From contig NC_136000.1 of the NCBI RefSeq assembly GCF_048128805.1, positions 19,509,946 to 19,573,945 on the forward strand: a stretch of 64,000 nt of DNA, written 5' to 3'. Positions within the stretch are counted from its first letter, which is position 1. Each line of letters starts with the position of its first letter. Positions 38,811 to 48,651 of this stretch are shown one piece after another. The position numbers and the translations under genes are program-made. Origin of the DNA: Centroberyx gerrardi. Lineage: Eukaryota; Chordata; Actinopteri; Beryciformes; Berycidae. The notes under the pieces were generated by a model. The model did no database searches. It worked only from the letters and a program-made list of their open reading frames with translations, and was not told the origin of the DNA.

Positions 38811-39150
38811 GCGTCACAAACAGGACCCCAACAGGAGTCTAGAGGAACTCTGGTGAGTAGTTTATCCGCTCTGACGGGATCCTCAAACCTGTATTGAGAA
38901 TTGAAGGATTTCTTGAAGTTTATAATTGTAATTGTTTGGATGATCTGTGTATTGTTCTACAGGAACATTTACAAGTCCTATAGGGGCTGTGGGGCCTGCC
39001 TATAGGGTGGGGAAAGACCACTGGAAAGACTCTAGGCTCCTTCGAAGAATCCTTCGAAGAATCCTTCAAGATCTCATCTAAATTGATTTCCTTTTGAGAG
39101 GAAAAATTGAGGGAGTCACTCTCAGAGAAGTTATACTGGCTGACCAGAGG
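38811..39150. repeat. Odd insertion-like block within the LINE 3' region
   Basis: The block is bounded by gcgtcacaaacaggacccc on the left and gcgtcaccagtgtaag on the right. The sequence just outside each end is a similar T-rich UTR (ttatctttatttattt versus aatatctttatttctt). Inside is a tandem of the 12-mer cttcgaagaatc. It differs in composition from the surrounding LINE tail and may be a second retroelement fragment. It could also simply be part of this LINE family's UTR. Confidence 0.35.
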
Positions 39151-39313
39151 CGTCACCAGTGTAAGAGTGACTGCTCAATATCTTTATTTCTTTCGTTTTT
39201 AATGCCATTTTATGTATTTTTTCTGTTTTATGTGAAGCACATTGTATTTGCCTTGTGTATGAAATGTGCTATATAAATAAAGTTTGCCTTGCCTTGCCTT
39301 GCCTTGCCTTGCC

Positions 39314-42300
39314 TAAACACACACATGCTAAACATACAGGCAGACTATTACAGCACTGGTTATTGCAGTACTGACTCCTTCATTTGTAGTAGGGGAGACA
39401 GCCATGCTGTCTCCTCGTCTGTATAGTGTTGAACCTGTCAAGCATCAAGTGTAAATAATGTGCATCTGTGCTGGGCCCCCCAAGGTATTAGAAAGATGCA
39501 CGACAGGTTTTACTCAGTCAAGCATCACAGCTCCAGCATACAGGGAGGCAACAAGGGTCCAATTTATAGAAAGGTATATTATTCTTCAGCCTATTTTAAT
39601 AGCAAATTCATAATAGTGGCTAACCAATATGGGGTGATTGAATAATCAAATTCATAAAATGATCTATAGGATCAGTTCTTAAAAAGTGGTCATAAAATTG
39701 GTGGCCTAAGCTTTAAAACCAACAAGATGCACTAGTAGAAGATGGATTCGCTCCAAAACTATCTTGTTATCTCAAGCTTATCTTATCTTGTTATCTTTTT
39801 TTTTGTCCGTAACCATTTTTAGCATATTCATTTTGCCAGAAAAGTTTCATTCAACCTTTTAAAACAATGTGTTCAAGTTATTTAATCATTCAAGTGTACA
39901 TAGAAATTCATAGAAATCAGAAAACACCCCATTTGTGTACATGAATATATTTTGTATTCTAATTAATGTATCCTGCTGGAAAAGCTGTGGCTTTTTGTCA
40001 AAGCTGGGTTGTTCTGGTCTAGGTGTAGCAGACACCTGTAGCTAATAGAAATGTACACTATGCTTGGGAGGTCATTGAAGGTGATTCTATTAATACATTC
40101 AGGCTGTTACTGCACCATTTTACCACTATGACAACTGATTCATTGTTTTTGATATAACACTCTGTTTCAGCAGAACAAGATGCATTGTGCAGATAGCTGA
40201 ACTTGATAAAAAACATGCACAGCATTGTCCCACCTCCATAGTGGCCTATTTCATGAGAGAGAATATGAGAGTTTTGTATTTGTGATTCTCAAGCCTGAGA
40301 AAGACAACAACTTTGAATGAAGGCCATGTGGGTCCATGTAAACATGTGTCCAATGTAAGCCAAAAAGCACCAGTCAGAGTATATCTGACTGGTGGTATAT
40401 ATGACTACAGTCAGTGTGGGAAAATGGTAAATGTATACACACCAACTGGCTATTGTATACAGTGAGGCCAGTCTGGAACTGCCTGTCCTGTAGCTGTGTA
40501 TCATGTGGGCGAGGTCATGTACAAAGGACTCTGGAGAAAATACAGAAGCTCATAAACAGTCGCTCGCTGCCCTTCTGATACACTAGTGTGACTCTGCTAT
40601 GATGATATGATGGTGACAAATGGATACAATGACTAGATATAGTCTGGAACTAATAGAAAAAAAAAACGAGTTACATGTAAAATAGATGTAAAATAATGTT
40701 AAATGTAGCCTAAACATTCTAAATTAAAGTGTTAACTACTGTGCAGCCAGCACTGTTCTGATATTGTTAAATAATTCAACAAAGATGCAATAGTCAGTAT
40801 GATATTTAAACATTAAATAAAGTACAAGCTACATCATGAGTCAAGTAATATCACATTAGTAATTTAATTCAAAATGTTCATACTTCAAAACCCAAGTCCA
40901 CAGTCGATGCTGTGCTCTCGTCTCTTTCATCCCGCTCCACCAAAATACTTCAGCTGAGCCACTGCAGAGATGCATTAAAACATTTATCAGAACTTACAGC
41001 TGCCATAGGAAACTTTGTATGATGGCGGCCCCAAATGGCAGCGAGAGATAACTGTTTGAACTTCAACATCCAGTAATCACGCGACATGATTTATGTAAAC
41101 TGCACACAGCACGCTCATGTTGACCAACACGACCGGTCTGTGATGCTCTAGACCAAAGGAACGAGAGAGGCAAAAGATCTAATGCTGGTGAGTCCAGCTT
41201 TCTCTGGATGGAGCACAGGCTTAGTTTGTATTTCACTCTTAAGTTTCAATTTGTCACTTCCTCTGGGCAGAGAAGTGTACATACCCGACGCCTGAATTTC
41301 ATTTGAATCTATGGAGTCTCAACAGGAGGGGACGCTCTTCTCTGTTGTAGCCCCACTTTGTGATTTAGTCTGATAAAACAGGTGTGTGTTTACAGAAAAA
41401 TCTTGCCTAGTGCAGCTTTAATGGAAACAGCATGTTGAGAATTTAAAAGGTCTGACTTCATCCACATACTTTAGCCTTCGTCATACCTACAACAGACATC
41501 AGTCCACTCATACTAGCTGTAATGTTGATAGCCATATAAGAATACACTAAAATATAGACTAATTCTAAACATGCTGTTAGCCTATTGCTCGGATGTTGTG
41601 TAGTGAGGGGCATGCTGTGCTTTTCCCCATTTAAACTCATTAAGGCTGCAGGAGGCAACTTGTGGCCACAACCAATGTGGAGTATGAAGGTATTTTATAG
41701 CAAAACATCTAAGAAGTCACACGATAGAATTTACATTCAGACAATATTTTAACTAAGCAAACAAACTAAATATGAATATATTATGATAAATGTTGAAAGA
41801 TGATAAAACATACATCACTAGGAACCATAAGGATGAGCATATTTCTAACATTGTGAAGTTTATATGATGTGTTTTCTGATCTCTAGGAGAAAACAGGAAA
41901 AACTGCTTTAAGCAGCTTATCTGATTGGCTACACAATTTCCAAGTTTATCCCTTAAGCAGAAAAAGAAGGGGAGAAGGTTGGGCGGGCAACCTGTATGGC
42001 CATTGACACACACAGTATTTTGCACACATGAGTATACAGTAGTATGCATGTATATGTGAGCATTGCATATGTGTATGTGTGAGTAAATGTGAGCCATGTA
42101 AATGTAATCAATTATTTCATATTCAGGCCACATTAGGTGCTCAGCAGGCACAGCGTGAAGTCAAGCCTGAAGCTATCGATGATGAAGGTTTGTGAGAAAC
42201 AACAAAATCAAAATCATAAAACTCTGCTAAATGTTTGTCATGACAACCTTCCAAAAGCAACTTAAAATCACTATAGAAGATATGTTTATTTTATCAAATG

Positions 42301-43625
42301 TTTAATCTCAATAAGAGGTAATGAGCATGTTAGCGGGTGAACATACAGAAGATCACTGCTCTGGCTGTCTGCTCACCCACAAGGAGCCTCATTAGAGTGA
42401 GTGAGCAGGCAGCCAGGCTCATTGCTCTTATTGCTTGGCTTGGCATTGTTACCTTGGTGATGTCATTCTGGCAGATGATGTGCTCCTCCTCAGTGTTGAT
42501 TTCTCAGGATGTGTGATGTTGATCCCCTTTGCCCTGACAGCCACTGTCATGTTAATCTATGTATCTTTATCTACAGTTTTGTGTAGCTGAAAAAGATTTG
42601 TGTGTGATTTCTTGATCTTGATCATCATGCTGCTCAGCAGTATCACTACACTGCTGTGATTCAAAAGCGCTCTGTGAATAGGAAACTAAATAACTGAACT
42701 GAAGGTAAATTCACTCAGTGGGCTCTTACTCTGCAGGGGAGACAGCAGGTTTTGGGGAAGATGCTGCAGGCCTTCACTTTAAAAATGCTCTCAGTATTCT
42801 GTTCAGGTTCCTGGCTAATAAATCCTTTTGTTTGTTTTCTAGACCACGGGATAGTTGTGTAGAGTCATGTTGTGACGAGCCAGTACTATGAACATTAACG
42901 TTTGAACAACGTATCAGTGCAGCTTGAGTGTACATGTGCTGAGATTAGTAAAAACAGCTGATGATGGTGGGTGACCTAGTCTTGACTAAAGCTTTGTGAG
43001 AGACATGACTACAAAACCTGCTTAATTTTAATCACCTCAGCTGTCAGTTGTGTTATATTTGAAGGAGCAACAGTCAGGGGCGGAGCTTGTCTTTCGTGCA
43101 TATGGGTGCAAGCTCTCATTCTGTCTTTTGTGTTTCTCTGTTGTCTCACTGCATTGAATTTCCCTGTGTGGGATAATAAAGTTTATCTAATCTAATCAAA
43201 TCTATAGCTGTGATCTCTGTCTACCCAACCCTGTTACAGGTCTCAAAGGACAAAAAATAATGACTTGTCAGCATACTAAAATTAGTTAAAATTCATAACT
43301 ATTATGCTACAGAAAATGCTGCACTAATTCTCAGTGAGCTGGTGTGTGTATCTGTTTATTACTGTCACATTGATAAGGAATATACTTATTTGGGTGCCTC
43401 TTCATCTTTTAATGGAGACTATGATACCACTTGACAATTTGTTTATTTCATTGAGGTTTCATCAAACATCAACAACACATTTCAGAATTTGAGCATTGAA
43501 ATGATGAAGGACGTGTAGGTGTAATTGATCAGCCTAACCGAGTCAATTTGTAACTTTAGCACAAAATGGAACAAAGTCGTACTTCAATACAGCAGTTACA
43601 CACACAAGATGGCTTTGGTCATAGG
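39314..43625. other. Intergenic DNA between the LINE and gdpgp1
   Basis: About 4.3 kb, AT-rich, with no reading frame that has splice context or family resemblance. A dispersed LINE/SINE 3' tail is present at about 43,080-43,205 (gaatttccctgtgtgggataat, aaagtttatctaatctaatc). Nothing else recognisable. Confidence 0.55.
43080..43205 (+). repeat. Retroelement 3' tail
   Basis: The phrase ttgaatttccctgtgtggga followed by taataaagtttatctaatct and a repeated taatca is the usual end of a fish LINE or dependent SINE. It is truncated on its 5' side. Confidence 0.5.
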
Positions 43626-44723
43626 TTATGAATCCATTAAATGAGCAGTGAGCTGCTGTTCCAACCTGAGAAACTCTTCATCAGGCAGAAGATACCTCTG
43701 AATGATGTCCATCACGTCTTTTTCAGTTATGTGATCATAGTCCTGCTTGTTCTTGAATGGTAAATGTCCAGCTAGCTCACATAGAGCAACGTTGAAAGCA
43801 GATTCCTCTTTGGCACCAAAGCAGGATACTCTGGGCCATACAGCGATACGCACACCTTTTCTTGAATTGTGCTCCTTTTCATTCTGTATGCAATCAGACG
43901 GCGGGCATCCTCTGGTCAAGAACAGGTTGTGAGCCGTATTACCATCCACAAGGAAGTCTGTGAGTCGACAAACGGCCCTGGAGACTTCCTCCAGACCCTC
44001 AGACTCCGTGTAAAACAAAAAGCCTGCAGGAAAGCCCATTAAGCGATAAAATCCCTTTTCAGGAACCAATGGTTTAACTGGCATAGATTCTATCTTTAGC
44101 TCATGGTCCAGGTAATATCCATGTAGGTGTAAATGATTGACAGATGCAAACGCTCCCAGACTGTTGAATCCCATGCGAAAGCCGGGGTCCGAGCTCAGGA
44201 GCACAGATTCAATTCCAACCTGGATGGAGAACTGGGTCAGGATCTGCGGAAAACAGCGTGAGGGATCTGGAACAAACAGGCAGTGTCCAAACTCCAGAGG
44301 ACTAACATTCACCAACACAATCATCCTACAGTGTCGAGGTAACGGCTCATTCCCACGTACAGCTGAGCCTCCTCCAGTGTGCTTTATCATCTCAAATATG
44401 ATTTCTTCTGGATTGATTTTGTTGAAATTGAACTGCTTGGCATTGAACTGTTGCTGAATGCTCAGTATCTCCTGAGGCTTTCTTCTCTCTATCCCTCTTT
44501 GGATATTCAACTGGGCGACGTAGCCGTGTCGGCCAGGTAGAATACGCGTCTGCAGGTCGCCCAGGTGATAGCGGAGGATCCCCCTGTGCATCCTGTCCGT
44601 CCAGCCGGCTTTTACAGTCTTGTCAAACGTTGTGGGCGGCGATGCCATCCCGGATCCGCTTCCACTGGGCCGACGCAAATCTGTGACAAAGTCCTGGTTG
44701 CTGTATGTAAACTGGAGCGCCAT
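43626..44723 (-). CDS. gdpgp1: GDP-D-glucose phosphorylase 1
   Basis: A single 365-codon coding exon; the human protein is slightly longer (about 385 aa). The product belongs to the HIT-like phosphorylase group and removes mis-made GDP-D-glucose by phosphorolysis to glucose-1-phosphate and GDP, a nucleotide-sugar repair role in the cytosol. The catalytic histidine triad is visible as NHLHLHG with His197, His199 and His201 (codons at 44,121-44,135). Other family-like segments are the N-terminal DRMHRGILRYHLGDL, RYVAQLNIQRG-type block and the conserved GFPAGF. The ATG at 44,723 is followed by the family-type start MALQFTYSNQDFV. A miniature element copy lies just upstream (44,863-45,114), probably in a 5' intron or flank. 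Read-through on the plus strand shows only shadow frames. Confidence 0.93.
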   Translation of the reverse strand: MALQFTYSNQDFVTDLRRPSGSGSGMASPPTTFDKTVKAGWTDRMHRGILRYHLGDLQTRILPGRHGYVAQLNIQRGIERRKPQEILSIQQQFNAKQFNFNKINPEEIIFEMIKHTGGGSAVRGNEPLPRHCRMIVLVNVSPLEFGHCLFVPDPSRCFPQILTQFSIQVGIESVLLSSDPGFRMGFNSLGAFASVNHLHLHGYYLDHELKIESMPVKPLVPEKGFYRLMGFPAGFLFYTESEGLEEVSRAVCRLTDFLVDGNTAHNLFLTRGCPPSDCIQNEKEHNSRKGVRIAVWPRVSCFGAKEESAFNVALCELAGHLPFKNKQDYDHITEKDVMDIIQRYLLPDEEFLRLEQQLTAHLMDS

Positions 44724-44862
44724 GGTTTGTTGATGTTGAAGCAGAGAGGCAGGAGATTCATCAGTACAACTCAGTGTGGTTGGTCAGTGTGGTATCGTCC
44801 TGCTGAATCACCTGGAAACCATCCTGGTCACCTGAAGAGCCAGTGGACAGAAATTGACAAAT

Positions 44863-45114
44863 CAGGGGTGTAGTGGAGGGTAGACCCACCTAAATTCAAC
44901 TTTTTTAGGCTGAAAAATGTTCATGACAGAAATTCATAATCACTGTAAACAGTAGCAAACTGATGTAACTTACATAAAGAGTGGGGAAATGCAAAAATGA
45001 ATACTTTTCCTTAAAATATAGCTGACTTTTACTTTAATTGATGGCCGTTTGCCAAATAATCACCGACTGGAGGTGACAGTTTACCCACCTCTTTATTCGC
45101 CACGACATCACTGA
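44863..45114. mobile_element. Second copy of the hAT-like miniature element
   Basis: It begins caggggtgtagtggaggg and ends gccacgacatcactg, matching the termini of the 17,027-17,457 copy. Internal matches include cccacctaaa, caaactgatgtaa and gtttacccacct. It is shorter by an internal deletion. Flanking octamers (tgacaaat and agtgaaag) do not match. It lies upstream of the gdpgp1 start codon. Confidence 0.7.
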
Positions 45115-45489
45115 GTGAAAGTCGATATCTGGGACCAAACACACTCATCAGGTTAAGTCCCAAGTCAAAGAAAAGGCACGCCGAAGCCCCTTCACAGCCG
45201 CGCACGTTATCCAGCACCGGCCGGTAAGCATGTCAGCTTCCCTAGTTCCGTGCTCTTCTTCATCGGCAGAAATTAAAGTACTTCCGGTTGACTTCTTTTT
45301 CCTCTCCAGAATAAAAGTACGATATTCTTATGAAAACCACCCCCTCAAAAAATCCGTTCATTATATTATGTTACAGAGTGAGTGGGTCACTGGTGGTCCG
45401 CAAAGATTTTACACATCTAGGTCAATGTTGAATTTGATAAAAGTTGGAGGAGGCTTTTCTTATAAAGTCTTTTTTTTTTGAGAGAGTAG

Positions 45490-45600
45490 CCTATTTTGTC
45501 AATCCCTCTCAACCACCTATATTATTATTAGTAGCAAACTATTATTATTATTATTAGTAGTAGTAATATTGTTATTATTATTGTTGTTCATTTATTCAGG
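45490..45600. repeat. (TTA)n / (TAG)n trinucleotide-rich tract
   Basis: Degenerate TTA and TAG units immediately left of the inverted-repeat element. Confidence 0.8.
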
Positions 45601-46116
45601 AGAGGCTGGCTGAGCACAAAAAAATTGGTAATCCTTTATTTTAATTTTAATTTTAATTTTAATTACAGTGTAACTAGTTTGTAGTTATGGGGTACTAATA
45701 AAATAACAATGCTGTAGTTACAGTGTAACAAAACAAGAAGTACGGAAATTAAGGGGTAACAATTTTGTAATTATGAGATATTTATATGGTAGTTATGGCA
45801 TAATTACCAAAACAGTTAACTATTTTCGTAATTACTGCATACTTAAAAAATAATTACAGGGTACAATAACGTAATTACGGGGGACTAAACTAATGTTATC
45901 GGTGCTTAAAGGTTCATGCACTGGGAAAAAGCCATTGTAAAGTGCTACCCATGTTTCTATTAACTACATGGGTTGATGCACAGGTTTTCTGGAAAAAATA
46001 AATTCTACACCTGAAAAGCTGAATTGAAGATTAACTATTTTTATTTTTATTTTTATTTTCCTAAAGTATCCCCTCAGATATGATAGTAGGTAAGATTAGA
46101 ATGAGCTAATTTGTGG

Positions 46117-46160
46117 CTTAAAACAGTGAAAGTGCAATAGTAATTAGCAATTAAATAGAT
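46117..46160 (+). repeat. Direct repeat, copy 1
   Basis: The segment cttaaaacagtgaaagtgca and the following taattag-rich bases recur, in the same orientation, at 47,622-47,665 as cctaaagcagtgaaagtgca. The repeat flanks the unrecognised ORF on both sides. Confidence 0.6.
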
Positions 46161-46483
46161 GTTTACCACATATATATCTTAATTCAAATTCCAAATACTC
46201 AGTTAGTTGTTTTTTAATCATGTGTAGTTTATAAAGCATGTACAAAGCAAGACATCTCTGTCATCAAAGTTTACTGGAGCCTGAGCTTCATCTGATGAAT
46301 CATAATGCAGCTGGACAGAATGCAGCAGAGTTGACAGAATTTAGAATGTCAGTGTCATAAAGGAAGGATTGACCTGAAGACAGACTCAGACTCACAGTTT
46401 CATCTCTGCACATTGAGAAAGAAAACTCACGTTGCATTCATTTGGAGAAACATCAACAACATCTACCTTTTAGGAAGGAAAAC

Positions 46484-46505
46484 ATGGAGAGTGATTTCCA
46501 TCTTG
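46484..46505 (+). CDS. Candidate 22-nt start exon of an unrecognised gene
   Basis: An ATG followed by seven codons plus one base (peptide MESDFHL) ends at a good donor (cttg/gtaagcc). About 100 bases of leader-like sequence precede it. The frame would match the downstream ORF if an acceptor at 47,071 (tttctctggag) is used, giving a 173-aa product that starts MESDFHLVTAELD. This join is a guess based only on splice consensus and phase. Confidence 0.25.
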
Positions 46506-46705
46506 GTAAGCCACATGTATTTTTAATTTTATTATGGAGCAGGAAAAGATTAGTACAGAGGATTTTGCTGAACAGACAAACAAGAGACAGACAGTCAGGA
46601 TAGACTAGTTGTTTGTGTTGAAGGATTTACATTTGTGTCCAGTTCTTCCTTAGTTTGATTTATATTGTAAATTCACAGTTAGATTTGTTGTTGAAACAAA
46701 ACTAT

Positions 46706-46850
46706 GATGAAGGCATAAGATGAAGCAACAAGCGAAATGCGTTGTTCAATCTTTAAGCCTATTTTTGCAAATGTTATAAGAAAAATAAAGATGTGAGTAA
46801 ATTGCCAACAAAGTCTAACAGTGTGCGGTTGGATAATTCCTTTATATGGA
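46706..46850 (+). repeat. Retroelement-like direct repeat, copy 1
   Basis: Contains gatgaaggcataagatgaag, gcgaaatgcgttg, an AATAAA and ctaacagtgtgcggttgga. The same order of motifs recurs at 47,905-47,985 (gatgaaggtctgatgaccga, aacatctta, cagacagtgtgcaggattc). This phrase is a common fish retroelement tail. Confidence 0.5.
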
Positions 46851-46947
46851 CTATGATGAAGCATGTTGACCTTGAATGAAGCTACATCAGGTGGCCTTAT
46901 GGTTATTTGATTATTAAAATGTTGCCATTGCATGTTTTTCTGCATCA

Positions 46948-47571
46948 ATGCAAATGGTCTCTCGACTCAATGCCCTTAATGACGATCGCCATGAAAACAT
47001 CAAATGCATGTTTGCGAAAGTCCTGAAGAAGGAGCATTATCTTTATGCTGAAGCCTCTAGTTTCTCTGGAGTGACTGCTGAGCTCGACTGTGACCTTTCA
47101 CCTCAGTCTGCTGTTGGTCTCGGCTCCAAACCTGCTTGTGGTTTTGAGAGCCTCAATATATGGGAACCAATAGCCAGTGCAGCTTCATCAGCATGCAAAC
47201 TTCTCTTGGATGTGGACAAAGGAGACCTTCCTGCCAGAGAGAAAGAGTCTCCTCTCATGACCCAGGACACAGCGTTAGGTAATGGTGGAACATCCATCCA
47301 CCCAGCTCAGTATGTTGAAGCTCAGTCCAACCTGCTCCGTCTTGTTGAGGCTCCATGCCATGAGGCTCCAATGACTGATGACTTCAAAATCATTGAGAGA
47401 TTGAGGCTGCTTCAGCACTCCCCCAATGGTTTTGATGATGACTACCACCTGGAGGCAGTTGGGAAGAGATACCTCTATGCTCCCCCAGGTGACACATCTG
47501 GATTTGTGGCTGACTGCTGCTCACCCTGTGGATCCACTCTGGGCTGCCTGGATGAGTGGGTACTCTTATAG
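46948..47571 (+). CDS. Unrecognised 207-codon ORF
   Basis: An open frame encoding a mildly acidic, serine/cysteine-containing protein; no Ig, FN3, transposase or integrase motif is visible and I do not recognise the family. The last third is the most protein-like, with the segment FDDDYHLEAVGKRYLYAPP and a cysteine-rich end, DCCSPCGSTLGCLDEWVLL. There are no simple repeats, codon use is ordinary and the frame opens shortly upstream of the ATG (stop at 46,915). It may instead be the terminal exon of a small gene entered by splicing at 47,072. It lies wholly inside the inverted-repeat element, about 1.1 kb upstream of the titin-like gene and on the same strand. A chance ORF of this length in AT-rich DNA is unlikely but not excluded. 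Confidence 0.4.
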   Translation: MQMVSRLNALNDDRHENIKCMFAKVLKKEHYLYAEASSFSGVTAELDCDLSPQSAVGLGSKPACGFESLNIWEPIASAASSACKLLLDVDKGDLPAREKESPLMTQDTALGNGGTSIHPAQYVEAQSNLLRLVEAPCHEAPMTDDFKIIERLRLLQHSPNGFDDDYHLEAVGKRYLYAPPGDTSGFVADCCSPCGSTLGCLDEWVLL

Positions 47572-47621
47572 TGTCTTTGCACATTTCTTTAAAACACACC
47601 TTTATTCCTGCAGTTATGGGT

Positions 47622-47665
47622 AACCTGTAGCCTAAAGCAGTGAAAGTGCAATGGAATTAGTAAAT
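47622..47665 (+). repeat. Direct repeat, copy 2
   Basis: Partner of the repeat at 46,117-46,160, about 80% alike over some 44 bases, lying just 3' of the unrecognised ORF. Confidence 0.6.
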
Positions 47666-47904
47666 ATATGTTGGCCATTAACATTTTCTTTACCTCTATT
47701 ACTAACAATATAATCAATATTTATTCTAAATGTGGTTGTTTTGTTTTTCTGTGAGAGTCTTTTAATATACCACTTGTTTTCTGCAAAAAAAAATAAAAAA
47801 AAATATTATAAGTAAGTACAAGGTGTGCAGGCTTTATTGAATGTTAGATACAGTATATTGAGATGAAATATCAAATATGTCAATTTTATAATATAAAATG
47901 TTTG

Positions 47905-47985
47905 CCTGATGAAGGTCTGATGACCGAAACATCTTATTAAATTATCTTGCAAGTACAGACAGTGTGCAGGATTCTATTCCTCTCT
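47905..47985 (+). repeat. Retroelement-like direct repeat, copy 2
   Basis: Partner of 46,706-46,850: gatgaaggtctgatgaccga followed by cttgcaagtacagacagtgt and gcaggattctattcctct. Confidence 0.5.
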
Positions 47986-48499
47986 TAATATAAAATGTAA
48001 AATAAAAACCTTCATAATCCTTTTATAAAACAATTTAGGGTCTAAATACTTACTCCATAACTACAGGGAACAAGCATAACATTTGTTTTGTCCCCCCTAA
48101 TTACGTTACATTGTACCTTGTAATTATTTTTTAAGTATGCAGTAATTACAAAAAATAGTTACACCATAACTACCTTATAAACCTCTCATAATTACAAAAT
48201 TGTTACCCATTAATTCCGGGACTTCTTGTTTTGTTACCCTGTAACTACAGCATTGTTCTTTTATTAGTACTCTATAATTACAAACTAGTTACACTGTAAT
48301 TAGCGGGCTGTAAAATAAAGCGTTACCAAAAAATGTTATTGGACACCCAAATTATAAAGCCACATAGTAAGTCACCTGTAAATGGAGTGACAGCCTATGT
48401 GTACAATATGTGACAGTAGGCTGAGTAACTTCCCAGTTTTTCCAAGCTGACCTAATATACTATAAGCCAACTTTGCAAGACTGACCAGTTAGCCAATCA

Positions 48500-48651
48500 G
48501 CCATCATGGTTATTTTAGTCACTGCATGCCTTTAAAGATAAAACAGGCAGTGACTGGCAGAGCTGTGTATGTCTGCCACTGAGCTTTGCTTCTCACTGCA
48601 GTAGCTGCATCTTGAATCCACATTAATAAACACGGACAAGCAAGACAAAGG
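48500..48651 (+). promoter_or_regulatory. Candidate core promoter and leader of the titin-like gene
   Basis: A TATA-like tttaaagataaaa lies at about 48,531-48,543, some 110-120 bases before the ATG. Leader-like sequence without upstream ATG triplets in good context follows. This starts only about 170 bases after the inverted-repeat element ends. The call rests on position and base composition only. Confidence 0.3.

Larger units (their letters stand above)
34380..39313 (+). mobile_element. L2-clade non-LTR retrotransposon (LINE), degenerate
   Basis: A plus-strand LINE of about 4.9 kb. Order: 5' leader, ORF1 (34,542-35,719), a proline-rich linker (to about 36,050), ORF2 with endonuclease and reverse transcriptase (about 36,170-38,711), a 3' UTR, and a tail of CTTGC pentamers (39,283-39,313). 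A tail of short tandem repeats, an ORF1 with an esterase-like domain, and an RT with YADD all fit the L2/CR1 group. ORF1 is broken once and ORF2 three times by frameshifts, and the first part of the endonuclease is missing, so the copy is dead. The 5' end is uncertain: the sequence at 34,150-34,380 may be host DNA. It sits between the rhcg promoter and gdpgp1. Confidence 0.9.
45627..48327. mobile_element. 2.7-kb element with long terminal inverted repeats
   Basis: The left arm (45,627 to about 45,903) and the reverse complement of the right arm (about 48,055-48,327) are the same sequence along their full length, apart from point changes and small gaps. Shared runs include cagtgtaactagtttgta, caatgctgtagttacag, gtaacaaaacaagaagt, gtaattactgcatacttaaa and aaataattaca. 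Outer ends are ggtaatcctttatttt and, reversed, ggtaacgctttatttt. The flanking octamers aaaaaatt and aaaaaatg agree at 7 of 8 positions, compatible with an 8-bp target duplication in an A-run. No transposase is evident. The interior instead holds an unrelated 207-codon ORF, a candidate small upstream exon and two pairs of direct repeats. It could be one non-autonomous transposon that has captured host sequence, or two oppositely oriented copies of a shorter repeat. Confidence 0.7.

Noticed and set aside
41753-42151. 132-codon minus-strand frame rich in His/Ile/Tyr
   Set aside because: Arises from CATATG-type low-complexity sequence; no domain and no splice context.
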